The notes under the pieces were generated by a model. The model saw only the letters and a list, made by a program, of their open reading frames with translations, was not told the origin of the DNA and did no database searches. The position numbers and the translations under genes are program-made. From Lachnospiraceae bacterium (GTDB taxonomy: Bacteria; Bacillota; Clostridia; Lachnospirales; Lachnospiraceae): a stretch of 64,000 bases of DNA. Below, piece by piece: positions 15,031 to 24,279 of this stretch. The stretch is taken from the NCBI GenBank assembly GCA_017405805.1, contig JAFQZU010000039.1:32170-96169 (forward strand). The letters are read 5' to 3'. Each line of letters starts with the position of its first letter. Positions within the stretch are counted from its first letter, which is position 1.

Positions 15031-17222
15031 GCGGAACGGACAGGCTCCGGTGCGTGGTGGAGCGGATCACCTACCGGAATGACGAAAACGGATATGCGGT
15101 CATCAAGTGCCGGGCCAAAGGCTTCTCCGACCTTGTGACCGTGGTCGGCATCATGCCGGACGTATATGTCGGGACAGTCCTGACCCTGGGCGGCAGGTGG
15201 AAGATCGACAGCAAATACGGCCGGCAGTTTAGTATGGAAACATTTGAGGAGACGCTTCCCGCGACCGTGTACGGCATGGAAAAATACCTGGGGAGCGGCC
15301 TCATAAAGGGGATCGGGCCGGCGTATGCGAAGAGGATCGTGAACCTTTTTGGCGATAAGACGCTGGAGGTGATCGAGGAGAATCCCGAGCGGCTCCTGGA
15401 AGTGGACGGGATCGGGAAGCGGCGCGTGGAGCGGATCGCAAGCAGCTGGCAGGAGCAGAAGGAGATCCGCAATATCATGGTCTTCCTGCAGAGCCACGAC
15501 GTGAGCACCAGCCACGCGACCAAGATCTTCAAGACCTACGGGAGCGACAGTATCCGGGTCGTGGAGGCCAACCCCTACAGGCTCGCGGACGACATCTGGG
15601 GGATCGGCTTCAAGACGGCCGACACCATCGCCGAAAAGCTCGGCTTCGACAAGGAAAAATATGTGCGCCTGCGCAGCGGCATCCTCTATACCCTGAACCG
15701 GCTGGCCGACGAGGGGCACTGTTACGCCACCCGGGGGCAGCTCCTTCAGACGGGCGCCGGGCTCCTGGGCGTGGAGGAGAATGTCCTGTCCATGACGCTG
15801 GACGAGATGGTGCGTGCGAAGGATGTGATCACGGAAGAGATGCGTTCGGACGCGGGGTCTTCGGCGGCGGATGCGGGGGGCTCGGCGGCCGGCGAGCGGG
15901 CCATCTACCTGCCGCCCTTTTATTTCGCGGAGGCAGGCACGGCAAAACGCCTCCGCAGTCTCTATGCGGCGCCGGCCGGGATCCGGGTCCGGGAAGAAGG
16001 GCTCGCGAAGCGCACGGCGCGCAGGACGGGCATGCAGTACGACGAGGTCCAGATGCGGGCAATCCTGACGGCGGTGCGCAGCAAAATCATGGTGCTGACC
16101 GGCGGCCCGGGCACCGGCAAAACCACCACCACCCAGGGCATCATCGCCGCTTTTCGCGAGGCGGGCGCGAAGATCCTTCTGGCGGCGCCCACAGGCAGGG
16201 CGGCAAAACGTCTGTCCGAGGCCTCGGGGATGGAGGCCAAGACCATCCACCGGCTTCTGGAGGTGAAACCGCCGCAGGGGTACCAGAAAAATGAGGAGAA
16301 TCCCCTGGAGGGAGACGTGCTGATCGTGGACGAGTGCTCCATGATCGATATCATGCTGATGTACAATCTCCTGAAAGCGGTGCCGGACTCCATGACGCTC
16401 ATCCTGGTGGGGGACGTGGACCAGCTGCCCAGCGTAGGGGCCGGGAATGTGCTCAGGGATATCATCGGGTCAGGTTGTTTTCCCGTGGTCACGCTGACGC
16501 GGATCTTCCGCCAGGCCATGAACAGCCGGATCATCATGAATGCGCACCGGATCAACGCCGGGCAGATGCCGGACCTGTCCAACGGCCGGACCAGCGATTT
16601 CTTTTTCATGCAGCGGGAAGACGGCGAGGAGGCGGTGAAGACCATCATCGACCTCGTGCAGAACAAGCTCCCGCGCTATTACCGGACGCCGCCCGGCGAG
16701 ATCCAGGTGCTCACGCCCATGCAGCGCGGCGTCGTCGGCGCCGAAAACCTGAACCAGCAGCTGCAGCAGGCGCTCAATCCGGGCACGGAGGGGCTGCGCC
16801 GGGGCGGCTATCTGTTCAAAGTCCGGGACAAGGTCATGCAGATCCGCAACAACTACGACAAGGAAGTCTTCAACGGGGACATCGGCGAGATCGTGTCGGC
16901 GGACCGCGAGGAGCGGACGCTGACCGTGGAATTCGACGGGCGCAGAGTCCCTTATGAAGTCTCTGAGCTGGACGAGCTGGTGCTGGCCTACGCCGCCACC
17001 ATTCACAAGTCGCAGGGATCGGAGTACCCGATCGTGGTCATGCCGGTCACGATGAATCACTATATCATGCTGCAGAGGAACCTCTTATATACGGGGATCA
17101 CCAGGGCCAAGAAGATTCTGGTGATCGTCGGGACCAGAAAGGCTGTGGCGTGCGCGGTGCGGACGGTGAAGGCGGGGGAGAGGAATACGAGGTTGATGGA
17201 GAGGCTTGGGGGGAGATGCTGA
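15027..17222 (+). CDS. recD2: ATP-dependent DNA helicase RecD2
   Basis: A 731-residue superfamily 1B 5'-3' helicase of the RecD2 (RecD-like, RecBC-independent) type. The N-terminal ~150 residues form the RecD2-specific OB-like region and helix-hairpin-helix (GIGPAYAKRIV, VDGIGKRRVERI). The motor has Walker A GGPGTGKTTT (from residue 359), Walker B VLIVDECSM, motif III LVGDVDQLPSVGAG, and a UvrD-like C-terminal segment with AATIHKSQGSEYP and LLYTGITRAKK. It acts in DNA repair. GTG start overlaps nudC by GTGA. An Ala/Gly-rich stretch near residues 274-290 looks like a local expansion. Confidence 0.93.
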   Translation: MSGTDRLRCVVERITYRNDENGYAVIKCRAKGFSDLVTVVGIMPDVYVGTVLTLGGRWKIDSKYGRQFSMETFEETLPATVYGMEKYLGSGLIKGIGPAYAKRIVNLFGDKTLEVIEENPERLLEVDGIGKRRVERIASSWQEQKEIRNIMVFLQSHDVSTSHATKIFKTYGSDSIRVVEANPYRLADDIWGIGFKTADTIAEKLGFDKEKYVRLRSGILYTLNRLADEGHCYATRGQLLQTGAGLLGVEENVLSMTLDEMVRAKDVITEEMRSDAGSSAADAGGSAAGERAIYLPPFYFAEAGTAKRLRSLYAAPAGIRVREEGLAKRTARRTGMQYDEVQMRAILTAVRSKIMVLTGGPGTGKTTTTQGIIAAFREAGAKILLAAPTGRAAKRLSEASGMEAKTIHRLLEVKPPQGYQKNEENPLEGDVLIVDECSMIDIMLMYNLLKAVPDSMTLILVGDVDQLPSVGAGNVLRDIIGSGCFPVVTLTRIFRQAMNSRIIMNAHRINAGQMPDLSNGRTSDFFFMQREDGEEAVKTIIDLVQNKLPRYYRTPPGEIQVLTPMQRGVVGAENLNQQLQQALNPGTEGLRRGGYLFKVRDKVMQIRNNYDKEVFNGDIGEIVSADREERTLTVEFDGRRVPYEVSELDELVLAYAATIHKSQGSEYPIVVMPVTMNHYIMLQRNLLYTGITRAKKILVIVGTRKAVACAVRTVKAGERNTRLMERLGGRC

Positions 17223-17227
17223 GGTGT

Positions 17228-17575
17228 TTGGGCTGTTGGGCTTCTGCTAAGAGATGTGATTTTACCTTGTTTATCTGTAGGGCTCTGCTAAAAATCGATT
17301 TTTCTTGATATGTTTAAGATGCTTCTTCAGAAATCTGCAGATAGTTCTTTTCTTTATGCCGGTCCTAGCAGAGGGGAACTCTGCTAGGAGAAATGTTATT
17401 ATCAAATCTGGCAAGACCGGCCCGGGTGAAGCTGCGGATAAGATTGGAGAAAAACTGGTTTCTAGCAAATTAGAATAAGCTAACTTTACTGCTAAGGCTG
17501 GCTTTTTATCAGAGTTCGGCTGAGGGGGCTTGCTAAATAGATGATTTTTCCGGGTTTTATCCGTAGGCATCCTGA
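17228..17575. repeat. Low-GC intergenic region with degenerate ~42-bp repeats
   Basis: The 467-nt gap between recD2 and the DUF3048 gene is AT-rich compared with its surroundings. A motif beginning CTGCTAA recurs about four times (near 17245, 17284, 17380 and 17529); the first and last align over about 42 nt including ATTTTnCC and TCnGTAGG. The 99-codon minus-strand frame here has no recognisable homology or ribosome site. I see no RNA family I can name. Confidence 0.45.
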
Positions 17576-17579
17576 AACC

Positions 17580-17625
17580 AAAAGAAGGACCCCAGGCTCC
17601 TCAAAGCCCAAGGTCCTTCTTTTCA
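17580..17625. terminator. Bidirectional terminator after the DUF3048 gene
   Basis: AAAAGAAGGACC pairs with GGTCCTTCTTTT around a 20-nt loop. Read on the minus strand it ends in a T-rich tail and lies about 65 nt downstream of the DUF3048 lipoprotein gene. Confidence 0.75.
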
Positions 17626-17689
17626 ATTCATTTACAATATAATTCCGAAAACAGCAGCAGATCCGATCAGCTCAAATCCAATCAGATCA

Positions 17690-19039
17690 TCACCACTCCT
17701 CTTCCTCCTCGACTTCCACGACTTCTTCCTCGCCGCCTTCTTCAGAGGACTCCTCCTCGGAGGACTCTTCCTCGCGGGGGGCAGTCACGGTCGCGTGATC
17801 TTCGGGATAGTAGGTCGTGCCGTCGATGTCGAAGGTGTCGCAGTCGCCGCGGATGATGAAGATCATGGTGCGGCCGATGTTGAGCTGGACTTCGTCGCCG
17901 TTGTCGTCGTAGTAGGTCGTCGGCTCGTAATCGTCGGGCTTGTCCCAGGTGACGTGGATCATTTTGCCGTTGGTGATGTAGAAGCCGTCATAGCCGTCGT
18001 TGTAGGGCTCCTCGATGCGGAACCAGAGGTATTTGCTGTGCTCGCCGCTCGGCTCCTCCCAGCAGTAGGTCCACTGGCATCTCTGGATGAAGACGTTGGA
18101 GAAGGAGAGCTGCTCGCCGGTCGCGCCGTCCACCTGGTCGTTGCCGTACAGGGTCTTGTAGTAGAGCTTGTCATCCGGATTATAGGAGAGCGCGGAGCGG
18201 GTGACAGGGAAAGAGCCTTCCATGTCGATCTCGGTAGCGGTCACTGCGTCGGGATACTGCTCGAGGGTGTTGGGAGAACCTTCCTTGACGAAGGAGAAGT
18301 TCTTGGTGTTGTAGTACTCTTCTCTGTGCTCTCTCTCGAAACCGGCCTGGTCGATGGCATTGTTGATGTGCTCGGAGTCGGTATATGCGGTGTGCTCGAT
18401 GGCGACGCCGTCGTGAGGGATGCGGTAGAAGGCGCCGTAGTCGGAGCCCATCACGCCGCCCACGCCGTTGATGTTGTCGACGTCGTCGCGGGTGAGGATC
18501 TCACCGGTGAAGTCCACGGGTCCGCCAAAATGAATGATGATCGGATCCCACTCGAGGGACTCATAGACGAAGTAGGAGCGGATGCTTCGGATGTTGCCGA
18601 TGCGGTCCAGGCCCTGCCAGTCCTGCAGAATGCCCATCTGGCGGCTCATGTTGCCTTCTTCCATGATCTCGTAGAAGACGCAGACGCGGTCAAGGCCGTA
18701 CTGGGGCTGTGCTTCGGGATTGATAGGATACATGACTGCCAGCGGACGCTGTTTGGCCAGCTCGGGATCGATCTCCTCGCCGGTCAGCACGCTTCTGGGC
18801 ACTTCGGGTTCCGGCTCAGGCTCGGGTTCGGGTTCCGGCTCGGGTTCTGGAGCGGGCGTCTCGACAGCGGGCTCCTCGACGGGGGCTTCAGCCTCCTCCT
18901 GCGGAGCTTCCTGGGGTTCTTCGGTTGCTTCTTCCGTCTGCTCCGTAGCTGCAGGGGCCGATGAGCCGCCGCATCCCGCAAGGACTGCGGACAGCGCTAC
19001 AGCCGCCGCGAGCAGAGCACAAAGACTTCTCTTTCGCAT
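17690..19039 (-). CDS. DUF3048 domain lipoprotein (YerB-like)
   Basis: A 449-residue secreted lipoprotein. A signal peptide ends in a lipobox (AVLAGCGG, Cys ~23). Residues ~35-80 are a Glu/Pro/Ala-rich linker with an (EP)n run, probably spanning the cell wall. The rest is the DUF3048 fold of YerB-type proteins (RPLAVMYPINPEAQPQYGL, RIGNIRSIRSYFV, GVMGSDYGAFYRI, PDDYEPTTYYDDNG). The acidic C-terminal tail (EEESSEEESSEEGG) is unusual. AGGAGG lies 5 nt before the ATG. Biochemical function is unknown. Confidence 0.88.
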   Translation of the reverse strand: MRKRSLCALLAAAVALSAVLAGCGGSSAPAATEQTEEATEEPQEAPQEEAEAPVEEPAVETPAPEPEPEPEPEPEPEPEVPRSVLTGEEIDPELAKQRPLAVMYPINPEAQPQYGLDRVCVFYEIMEEGNMSRQMGILQDWQGLDRIGNIRSIRSYFVYESLEWDPIIIHFGGPVDFTGEILTRDDVDNINGVGGVMGSDYGAFYRIPHDGVAIEHTAYTDSEHINNAIDQAGFEREHREEYYNTKNFSFVKEGSPNTLEQYPDAVTATEIDMEGSFPVTRSALSYNPDDKLYYKTLYGNDQVDGATGEQLSFSNVFIQRCQWTYCWEEPSGEHSKYLWFRIEEPYNDGYDGFYITNGKMIHVTWDKPDDYEPTTYYDDNGDEVQLNIGRTMIFIIRGDCDTFDIDGTTYYPEDHATVTAPREEESSEEESSEEGGEEEVVEVEEEEEW

Positions 19040-19208
19040 AAAGTCCTCCTGTTTGCTTTTTCATATGAATGGTTGATTAGCGTAAAAGCCGTCAAAAGGC
19101 GGCACAGATAGAAATATTATAGTTTACAATCGGCCTCTTGTCCATGTGTTAATCGGGGAGGCGATGTGTTATGATGGGGGCAGAATTTCGGTTTCGGAAG
19201 GAGAGCTG

Positions 19209-21029
19209 ATGAAGACAGTACCGCATGCAGAGTATCCGCGGCCGCAGCTGCGGAGGGAGCACTGGGAGATCCTGAACGGGGAGTGGGAGTATGCTTTTCG
19301 CGCGACGGAGGACAGGCCCATTACGTATGACGGGACCATCCTGGTCCCTTTTTCGCCGGAGACGGAGATGTCCGGCGTGGGAAGAACGCTCCGTCCGGGG
19401 GAATATCTGCACTACAGAAGGCAGATCAGCACGAAGGCACCCGGCGAGGGCTGGCACCTCCTGCTGCACTTCGGGGCGGTGGACGAGCGCTGCGCCGTGT
19501 TCCTGAACGGGCAGTGCGCCGGCGGGCACAGGGGCGGATATCTGTCCTTCAGCATGGAGATCACGCCGTATCTGTCGCCGGAGGGCGAGGCCGAGATCAC
19601 CGTCGTGGTGCAGGACGACACCGACGAGGGCTGGGCGGCCCGCGGCAAGCAGAAAACAGAGCCAGGGGGCATGTTCTATCCGGGACAGAGCGGCATCTGG
19701 AAGACGGTCTGGATGGAATGGGTGCCGCCCGTGTACATCGAGTCCGTCGTCATGGAGCCCCGGCTGGACGAGGGGTGCCTTGCGCTGCGTGTGACCCTGG
19801 GCGGGGCGATCGAGGCCGGCGCGGAGCAGAATGCCGCGATTGAGGACAGCACGGCGCAGGCCGGCGCGGAAACGACCGGATACGCGATCCGCGCGGCCGC
19901 CTACAGCGGGAACGAGAAGTGCGGGGAAGCCGCGCTGGAGAACGGGAAGGAGACGCTGGTGAAGATCTCGCCCCTGCGCCTTTGGAGCCCGGAGGAGCCG
20001 CATCTGTACGACCTGGAGATCACGGCGGGAGAGGATCGCGCGGAGAGCTATTTTGCCATGCGGAAGTTTTCGCTGGGCAGGGACGCGAGAGGGATCCCGC
20101 GATTCATGTTAAACGGCAGGCCTTATTTCATGAACGGGGTGCTGGACCAGGGGTACTGGCCGCAGAGCCTCATGACGCCGCCGGACGACCGCGCCATGGT
20201 GCTGGATATCCGGCGCATGAAGCGGCTGGGCTTCAATATGCTGCGCAAGCACGTGAAGGTGGAGTGCGACCGCTGGTACTATCACTGCGACAGGCTGGGC
20301 ATGCTGGTCTGGCAGGACGCGGTGAACGGCGGCGGGAAATATGACATGAATTTCGTGTGCAATCTGCCGACGGTCTTTACGGCCATGCAGCGCATGGTGA
20401 AGGATGATCACGGATACGCGCGCTTTGCCAGGGAGGACCCGGAAGGACGCGAGGCCTTCGTCCGGGAGCTGGGCGAGATGATCGAGCAGCTCCGGAACGT
20501 GCCATCACTGTGCGTGTGGGGGCTCTTCAACGAGGGATGGGGCCAGTTCGACGCCCGCAGGGTGACGGCGATGATCCGGAAGGCAGACAGGACGAGGCTC
20601 ATCGATCAGGCCAGCGGCTGGTTCGACCAGGGCGGGGGCGATTTCAGGAGTATACACAATTATTTTCGCGTGCTGACGGTGAGGCCCGGCAGGCGGATCG
20701 CGGCGGTCACGGAATACGGTGGATACTCCTGCCTGATCCCGGGACACGCCAAAAGAAACGACATGAAGGCCTACCGGAAATTCGACACGCCGGAGGCCCT
20801 CATGGCCGCTTACGAGAAGCTAATCCTGCGGGATATCCTGCGCCAGATCCCGAACGGGCTGGGGGCGGCGGTCTACACGCAGCTCTCCGACGTGGAGGAC
20901 GAGGTGAACGGGATCTATACCTATGACAGGGAGCTGCTGAAGCTGGATATGCGGACGGTGAGAAGGCTGAACCGGGCGGTGCAGAGAGTGTTTGAAAAGA
21001 GTGTTGCAGGAGCAGGAAAAAGAGTATGA
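19209..21029 (+). CDS. Glycoside hydrolase family 2 enzyme
   Basis: About 606 residues with GH2 order: a sugar-binding jelly-roll domain (LNGEWEYAF, VFLNGQCAGGHRGGYLSF), an immunoglobulin-like domain, and a TIM-barrel. The barrel holds the acid/base in GLFNEGWGQFD and a nucleophile Glu in AVTEYGGYS. It is shorter than E. coli beta-galactosidase and lacks a C-terminal domain. No signal peptide is seen, so it is probably cytoplasmic and acts on imported oligosaccharides. I chose ATG 19209 because GGAAGGAG lies just upstream; the ORF could extend to 19146 without support. It overlaps the GH3 gene by ATGA. Specificity is not determinable here. Confidence 0.87.
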   Translation: MKTVPHAEYPRPQLRREHWEILNGEWEYAFRATEDRPITYDGTILVPFSPETEMSGVGRTLRPGEYLHYRRQISTKAPGEGWHLLLHFGAVDERCAVFLNGQCAGGHRGGYLSFSMEITPYLSPEGEAEITVVVQDDTDEGWAARGKQKTEPGGMFYPGQSGIWKTVWMEWVPPVYIESVVMEPRLDEGCLALRVTLGGAIEAGAEQNAAIEDSTAQAGAETTGYAIRAAAYSGNEKCGEAALENGKETLVKISPLRLWSPEEPHLYDLEITAGEDRAESYFAMRKFSLGRDARGIPRFMLNGRPYFMNGVLDQGYWPQSLMTPPDDRAMVLDIRRMKRLGFNMLRKHVKVECDRWYYHCDRLGMLVWQDAVNGGGKYDMNFVCNLPTVFTAMQRMVKDDHGYARFAREDPEGREAFVRELGEMIEQLRNVPSLCVWGLFNEGWGQFDARRVTAMIRKADRTRLIDQASGWFDQGGGDFRSIHNYFRVLTVRPGRRIAAVTEYGGYSCLIPGHAKRNDMKAYRKFDTPEALMAAYEKLILRDILRQIPNGLGAAVYTQLSDVEDEVNGIYTYDRELLKLDMRTVRRLNRAVQRVFEKSVAGAGKRV

Positions 21030-23863
21030 CAGACAAGGGAAATATGATTGAGGACACAGGGGTGAAGCTCCCCGGCATGGAGGCGTTTAAGGCCAAGGCG
21101 CGCGAAGCGGCCGCCGAGGGCGTCGTCATGCTGGAGAACCGGGATCACGCGCTCCCGCTTGCGAGGGGGAGCCGGGCGGCGCTCTTCGGGCGCACCCAGT
21201 TCCACTACTATAAGAGCGGTACGGGTTCGGGAGGCATGGTCAACACGGCCTATGTGACCGGCGTCAGGGAAGCCATAGAGGCGGAATCGGCCTATGTGCT
21301 GGACGAAGAGGTGACGCGGGTATACAGGGAATGGCTTGGGGGGCATCCTTTTGACGCGGGCGCGGGATGGGCGCAAGAGCCCTGGTTCCAGGAGGAGATG
21401 GTGCCGGACGAAAGCCTTGTGAAGCGCGCGGCTGCCCGAAACGACGCCGCCATCGTCATACTGGGAAGACTTGCCGGCGAGGACCGGGACAACAGCGCCG
21501 TCGAGGGAAGCTGGTTCCTCACGAAGGAGGAGGAGATGCTGCTCGAGCGTGTCTGCGGGGCTTTCGCGCGCACGATCGTGCTTCTGAACGTGGGAAATAT
21601 CATCGATATGACGTGGGTGGAGCGGTATCGGCCCGCCGCGGTCCTCTATATCTGGCAGGGCGGCCAGGAGGGCGGAAACGGCGTGCTGGACGTGCTGACG
21701 GGGGACGTGTCCCCCTCGGGAAAACTCCCCGATACCATCGCGCGGGACATCGCGGATTATCCGTCCACGGAAAACTTCGGGGACGCCGTCCGCAACATCT
21801 ATAAAGAGGATATCTACGTGGGCTACCGGTGGTTCGAGACCTTTGCGAAGGACCGCGTGCTGTACCCCTTCGGGTACGGCCTGAGCTACACGTCCTTCAG
21901 CCTCCGGGTGGAGAGCATGACCATGATGGATTCGGGCGGGATCGCCTTCCGCATGGAGATCACGAACACCGGGGACGTACCGGGCAGGGAAGTGGTGCAG
22001 GTTTACTGCGAGGCGCCCCAGGGCGCGCTGGGCAAGCCGGCCAGATCCCTCTGCGGGTACCGGAAGGTGCCGCTCCTTAAACCCGGCAAGTCCAGGACCT
22101 TCAAGATCATCGTGCAGCCGTCCTCCCTCACTTCCTACGACGACAGCGGCGCGTCGGGCTTTAAGTCCGCGTGGGTGCTGGAGAAAGGAAAGTACGCCTT
22201 CTACGTGGGGACGGACGTGCGGAGCGCTGTTTTTGCCGGGAGCATCGAGCTGGGCGGAACGGCGCCCCTGGAACAGCTCGAGGAGGCCATGGCGCCGGTC
22301 CTTCCCTTCGAGCGGGTGAAACCGGTCAATGGCGCGGTCGGGAGCGAACCCGTGCCGCTGCGCAGGGAGGATCCCATGGAGCGGCGGGCGGAGCGGATGC
22401 CCGCAGACATTCCTTACGCCGGCGATCTCGGGATCAAGCTGGCGGACGTGGCGCGGGGCGACGCGCAGATGGAGGCCTTCCTCTCCCAGTGGACGGACGA
22501 GGACCTGAGCTGCGTCATGCGCGGCGAAGGGATGTGCTCGCCCAAGGTGACGGCCGGGACGGCAGGCGCTTTTGGCGGGGTGACGGAGAGGCTCAGGGAG
22601 CTGGGGCTGCCCGCGGCCTGCTGCGCGGACGGGCCGGCCGGGATCCGGATGGACTGCGGCACGGTCGCCTTCTCCCTGCCCTCGGGCACGCTCCTCGCCA
22701 GCACCTGGAACAACAGTCTGGTGCGCGAACTGTTCGTGCTGGAGGGCCTGGAACTGCGCAAAAACAAGATCGACACCCTTCTCGGGCCCGGCATGAACAT
22801 CCACAGGAGCCCCTTGAACGGGCGGAATTTCGAATATTTCAGCGAGGACCCCTATCTGACCGGCAAAATGGCCGCCGCCGAGCTCTGGGGCCTGCACGAG
22901 TACGGCGTGGAGGGCACCATCAAGCACTTTGTCTGCAACGACCAGGAGTACTGCCGCCACAGGGCGGACAGTGTCGTCTCGGAGAGAGCCCTGCGGGAGA
23001 TCTATCTGAAGGGCTTTGAGATGGCGGTGAAGGACGGCGGCGCCACCTCCATCATGTCCACCTACGGGCCGGTCAACGGCACCTGGACGGCTTCCTCCTA
23101 CGACCTTCTGACCACGATCCTGCGCGGGCAGTGGGGCTACAAGGGCATCGTGATGACGGACTGGTTTGCGGCCGGAAACGAGCCCGGCGGCGCGCCCTCC
23201 TCCAAACACACGGCTTACATGGGACGCGCCCAGAACGACCTGTTCATGGTGGTACGGGATTCCCGGACCAACTCGGAGGGGGACGACACCATGGAGGGAC
23301 TGGCCGGGGGCAGAGTCACCCGGGCGGAGCTTATGCGGAACGCAGCCAATATCTGCCGGTTCCTGATCGAGACGCCCGCCTTCCCGCGCTCTCTGGGCGT
23401 CGTGACGCCGGTGGACGCCGCGCTGGCGCAGATGGCGGACAGTGAGGACGCCTTGGGGCAGACGGCGGCGGATCTCTCTTTTGTCGGGACCTGCGAGATC
23501 CCGGTGCAGACGATCGACACGTCCAAAGGGGCGACGACCCTGATCGGCTTTACGCCGGCCGAGCGGGGCGTTTACCGCCTGGAGGCAGAGGTGTGCGCGG
23601 ACGCGGTCAGCGAGCTGTCGCAGATCAACGCCGCGGTATCTTTTGACAGGGAGACCGTGGGCACGATCGCACTCACGGGCGCGGACAGGGAGTGGAGAAC
23701 CGTGAGCATGGAGCTTCCGCCCATGTTCAATCCCACTTTTTATCTGAAATTCTATTTCGCGCAGGCGGGCATGAAGATCCGCCGCTGCGGACTGGCGCTG
23801 GTGCGCTCTATAGAGCAAGACATCATCAGGGAAGCGGCAAAAAGACAGGGGACAGCAGAATGA
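21026..23863 (+). CDS. Glycoside hydrolase family 3, inverted domain order
   Basis: A 945-residue GH3 enzyme with the two catalytic domains swapped. The alpha/beta sandwich comes first (EGVVMLENRDHALPL to GYGLSYTSFSL), then a fibronectin III-like domain (~310-400), then the (beta/alpha)8 barrel (~465-760), then a C-terminal beta-rich domain. The barrel keeps K633-H634 in TIKHFVCNDQEYC and the nucleophile D712 in IVMTDWFA, so it should be active. This order is known from Ruminococcus and Butyrivibrio beta-glucosidases. No signal peptide. It overlaps the GH2 gene upstream and the GtrA gene downstream by 4 nt each, giving a coupled operon. Confidence 0.9.
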   Translation: MTDKGNMIEDTGVKLPGMEAFKAKAREAAAEGVVMLENRDHALPLARGSRAALFGRTQFHYYKSGTGSGGMVNTAYVTGVREAIEAESAYVLDEEVTRVYREWLGGHPFDAGAGWAQEPWFQEEMVPDESLVKRAAARNDAAIVILGRLAGEDRDNSAVEGSWFLTKEEEMLLERVCGAFARTIVLLNVGNIIDMTWVERYRPAAVLYIWQGGQEGGNGVLDVLTGDVSPSGKLPDTIARDIADYPSTENFGDAVRNIYKEDIYVGYRWFETFAKDRVLYPFGYGLSYTSFSLRVESMTMMDSGGIAFRMEITNTGDVPGREVVQVYCEAPQGALGKPARSLCGYRKVPLLKPGKSRTFKIIVQPSSLTSYDDSGASGFKSAWVLEKGKYAFYVGTDVRSAVFAGSIELGGTAPLEQLEEAMAPVLPFERVKPVNGAVGSEPVPLRREDPMERRAERMPADIPYAGDLGIKLADVARGDAQMEAFLSQWTDEDLSCVMRGEGMCSPKVTAGTAGAFGGVTERLRELGLPAACCADGPAGIRMDCGTVAFSLPSGTLLASTWNNSLVRELFVLEGLELRKNKIDTLLGPGMNIHRSPLNGRNFEYFSEDPYLTGKMAAAELWGLHEYGVEGTIKHFVCNDQEYCRHRADSVVSERALREIYLKGFEMAVKDGGATSIMSTYGPVNGTWTASSYDLLTTILRGQWGYKGIVMTDWFAAGNEPGGAPSSKHTAYMGRAQNDLFMVVRDSRTNSEGDDTMEGLAGGRVTRAELMRNAANICRFLIETPAFPRSLGVVTPVDAALAQMADSEDALGQTAADLSFVGTCEIPVQTIDTSKGATTLIGFTPAERGVYRLEAEVCADAVSELSQINAAVSFDRETVGTIALTGADREWRTVSMELPPMFNPTFYLKFYFAQAGMKIRRCGLALVRSIEQDIIREAAKRQGTAE

Positions 23864-24279
23864 TAGAGCAGATCAAGGAATTGTATTTTCGGCACAAGGA
23901 GGTCATCAACTACCTGATCGTGGGCGGGATGACCACCCTTGTGAGTCTTTTAACGTATTACGGTCTTGTACTGACGGTGCTGGATCCGGAGAACCCGGTC
24001 CAGCTCCAGGCTGCCACGGTCATTTCCTGGATCGCGGCGGTATCCTTCGCCTACGTCACGAACCGGAAATTCGTGTTCGAGAGCAAGCGGACGGATATCA
24101 AAAAAGAGGCTGCCTCCTTCGTGGCAGCCAGGATCGGGACACTCCTGATGGAGATGGCCCTCATGTTTCTCATGGTCAGCGTCATGCACATCAACGACAA
24201 GATCGCGAAGCTCGTCGTGCAGGTGCTTATCATCATTGCCAATTATGTGCTGAGCAAGCTGTTCGTGTTCCGCAGCTAA
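23860..24279 (+). CDS. GtrA-family membrane protein
   Basis: A 139-residue protein with four membrane segments and the GtrA signature (YLIVGGMTTLVSLLTYY near the start; SFAYVTNRKFVFES in the middle; a C-terminal NYVLSKLFVF). GtrA proteins are thought to move lipid-linked sugars across the membrane. ATG 23860 overlaps the GH3 stop by ATGA, so it is the last gene of the GH2-GH3-GtrA operon. Its stop overlaps the 3' end of the convergent AI-2E-family gene by 4 nt. The pairing with glycosidases is unusual, and its role there is unclear. Confidence 0.88.
   Translation: MIEQIKELYFRHKEVINYLIVGGMTTLVSLLTYYGLVLTVLDPENPVQLQAATVISWIAAVSFAYVTNRKFVFESKRTDIKKEAASFVAARIGTLLMEMALMFLMVSVMHINDKIAKLVVQVLIIIANYVLSKLFVFRS

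Noticed and set aside
17271-17570. 99-codon minus-strand frame between recD2 and the DUF3048 gene
   Set aside because: No homology, no ribosome site, and it covers degenerate direct repeats next to a terminator.
20921-23818. A 965-codon open frame antisense to the GH3 gene
   Set aside because: The plus strand encodes a clear GH3 enzyme with intact motifs; the antisense product is His/Arg/Gly-rich noise.
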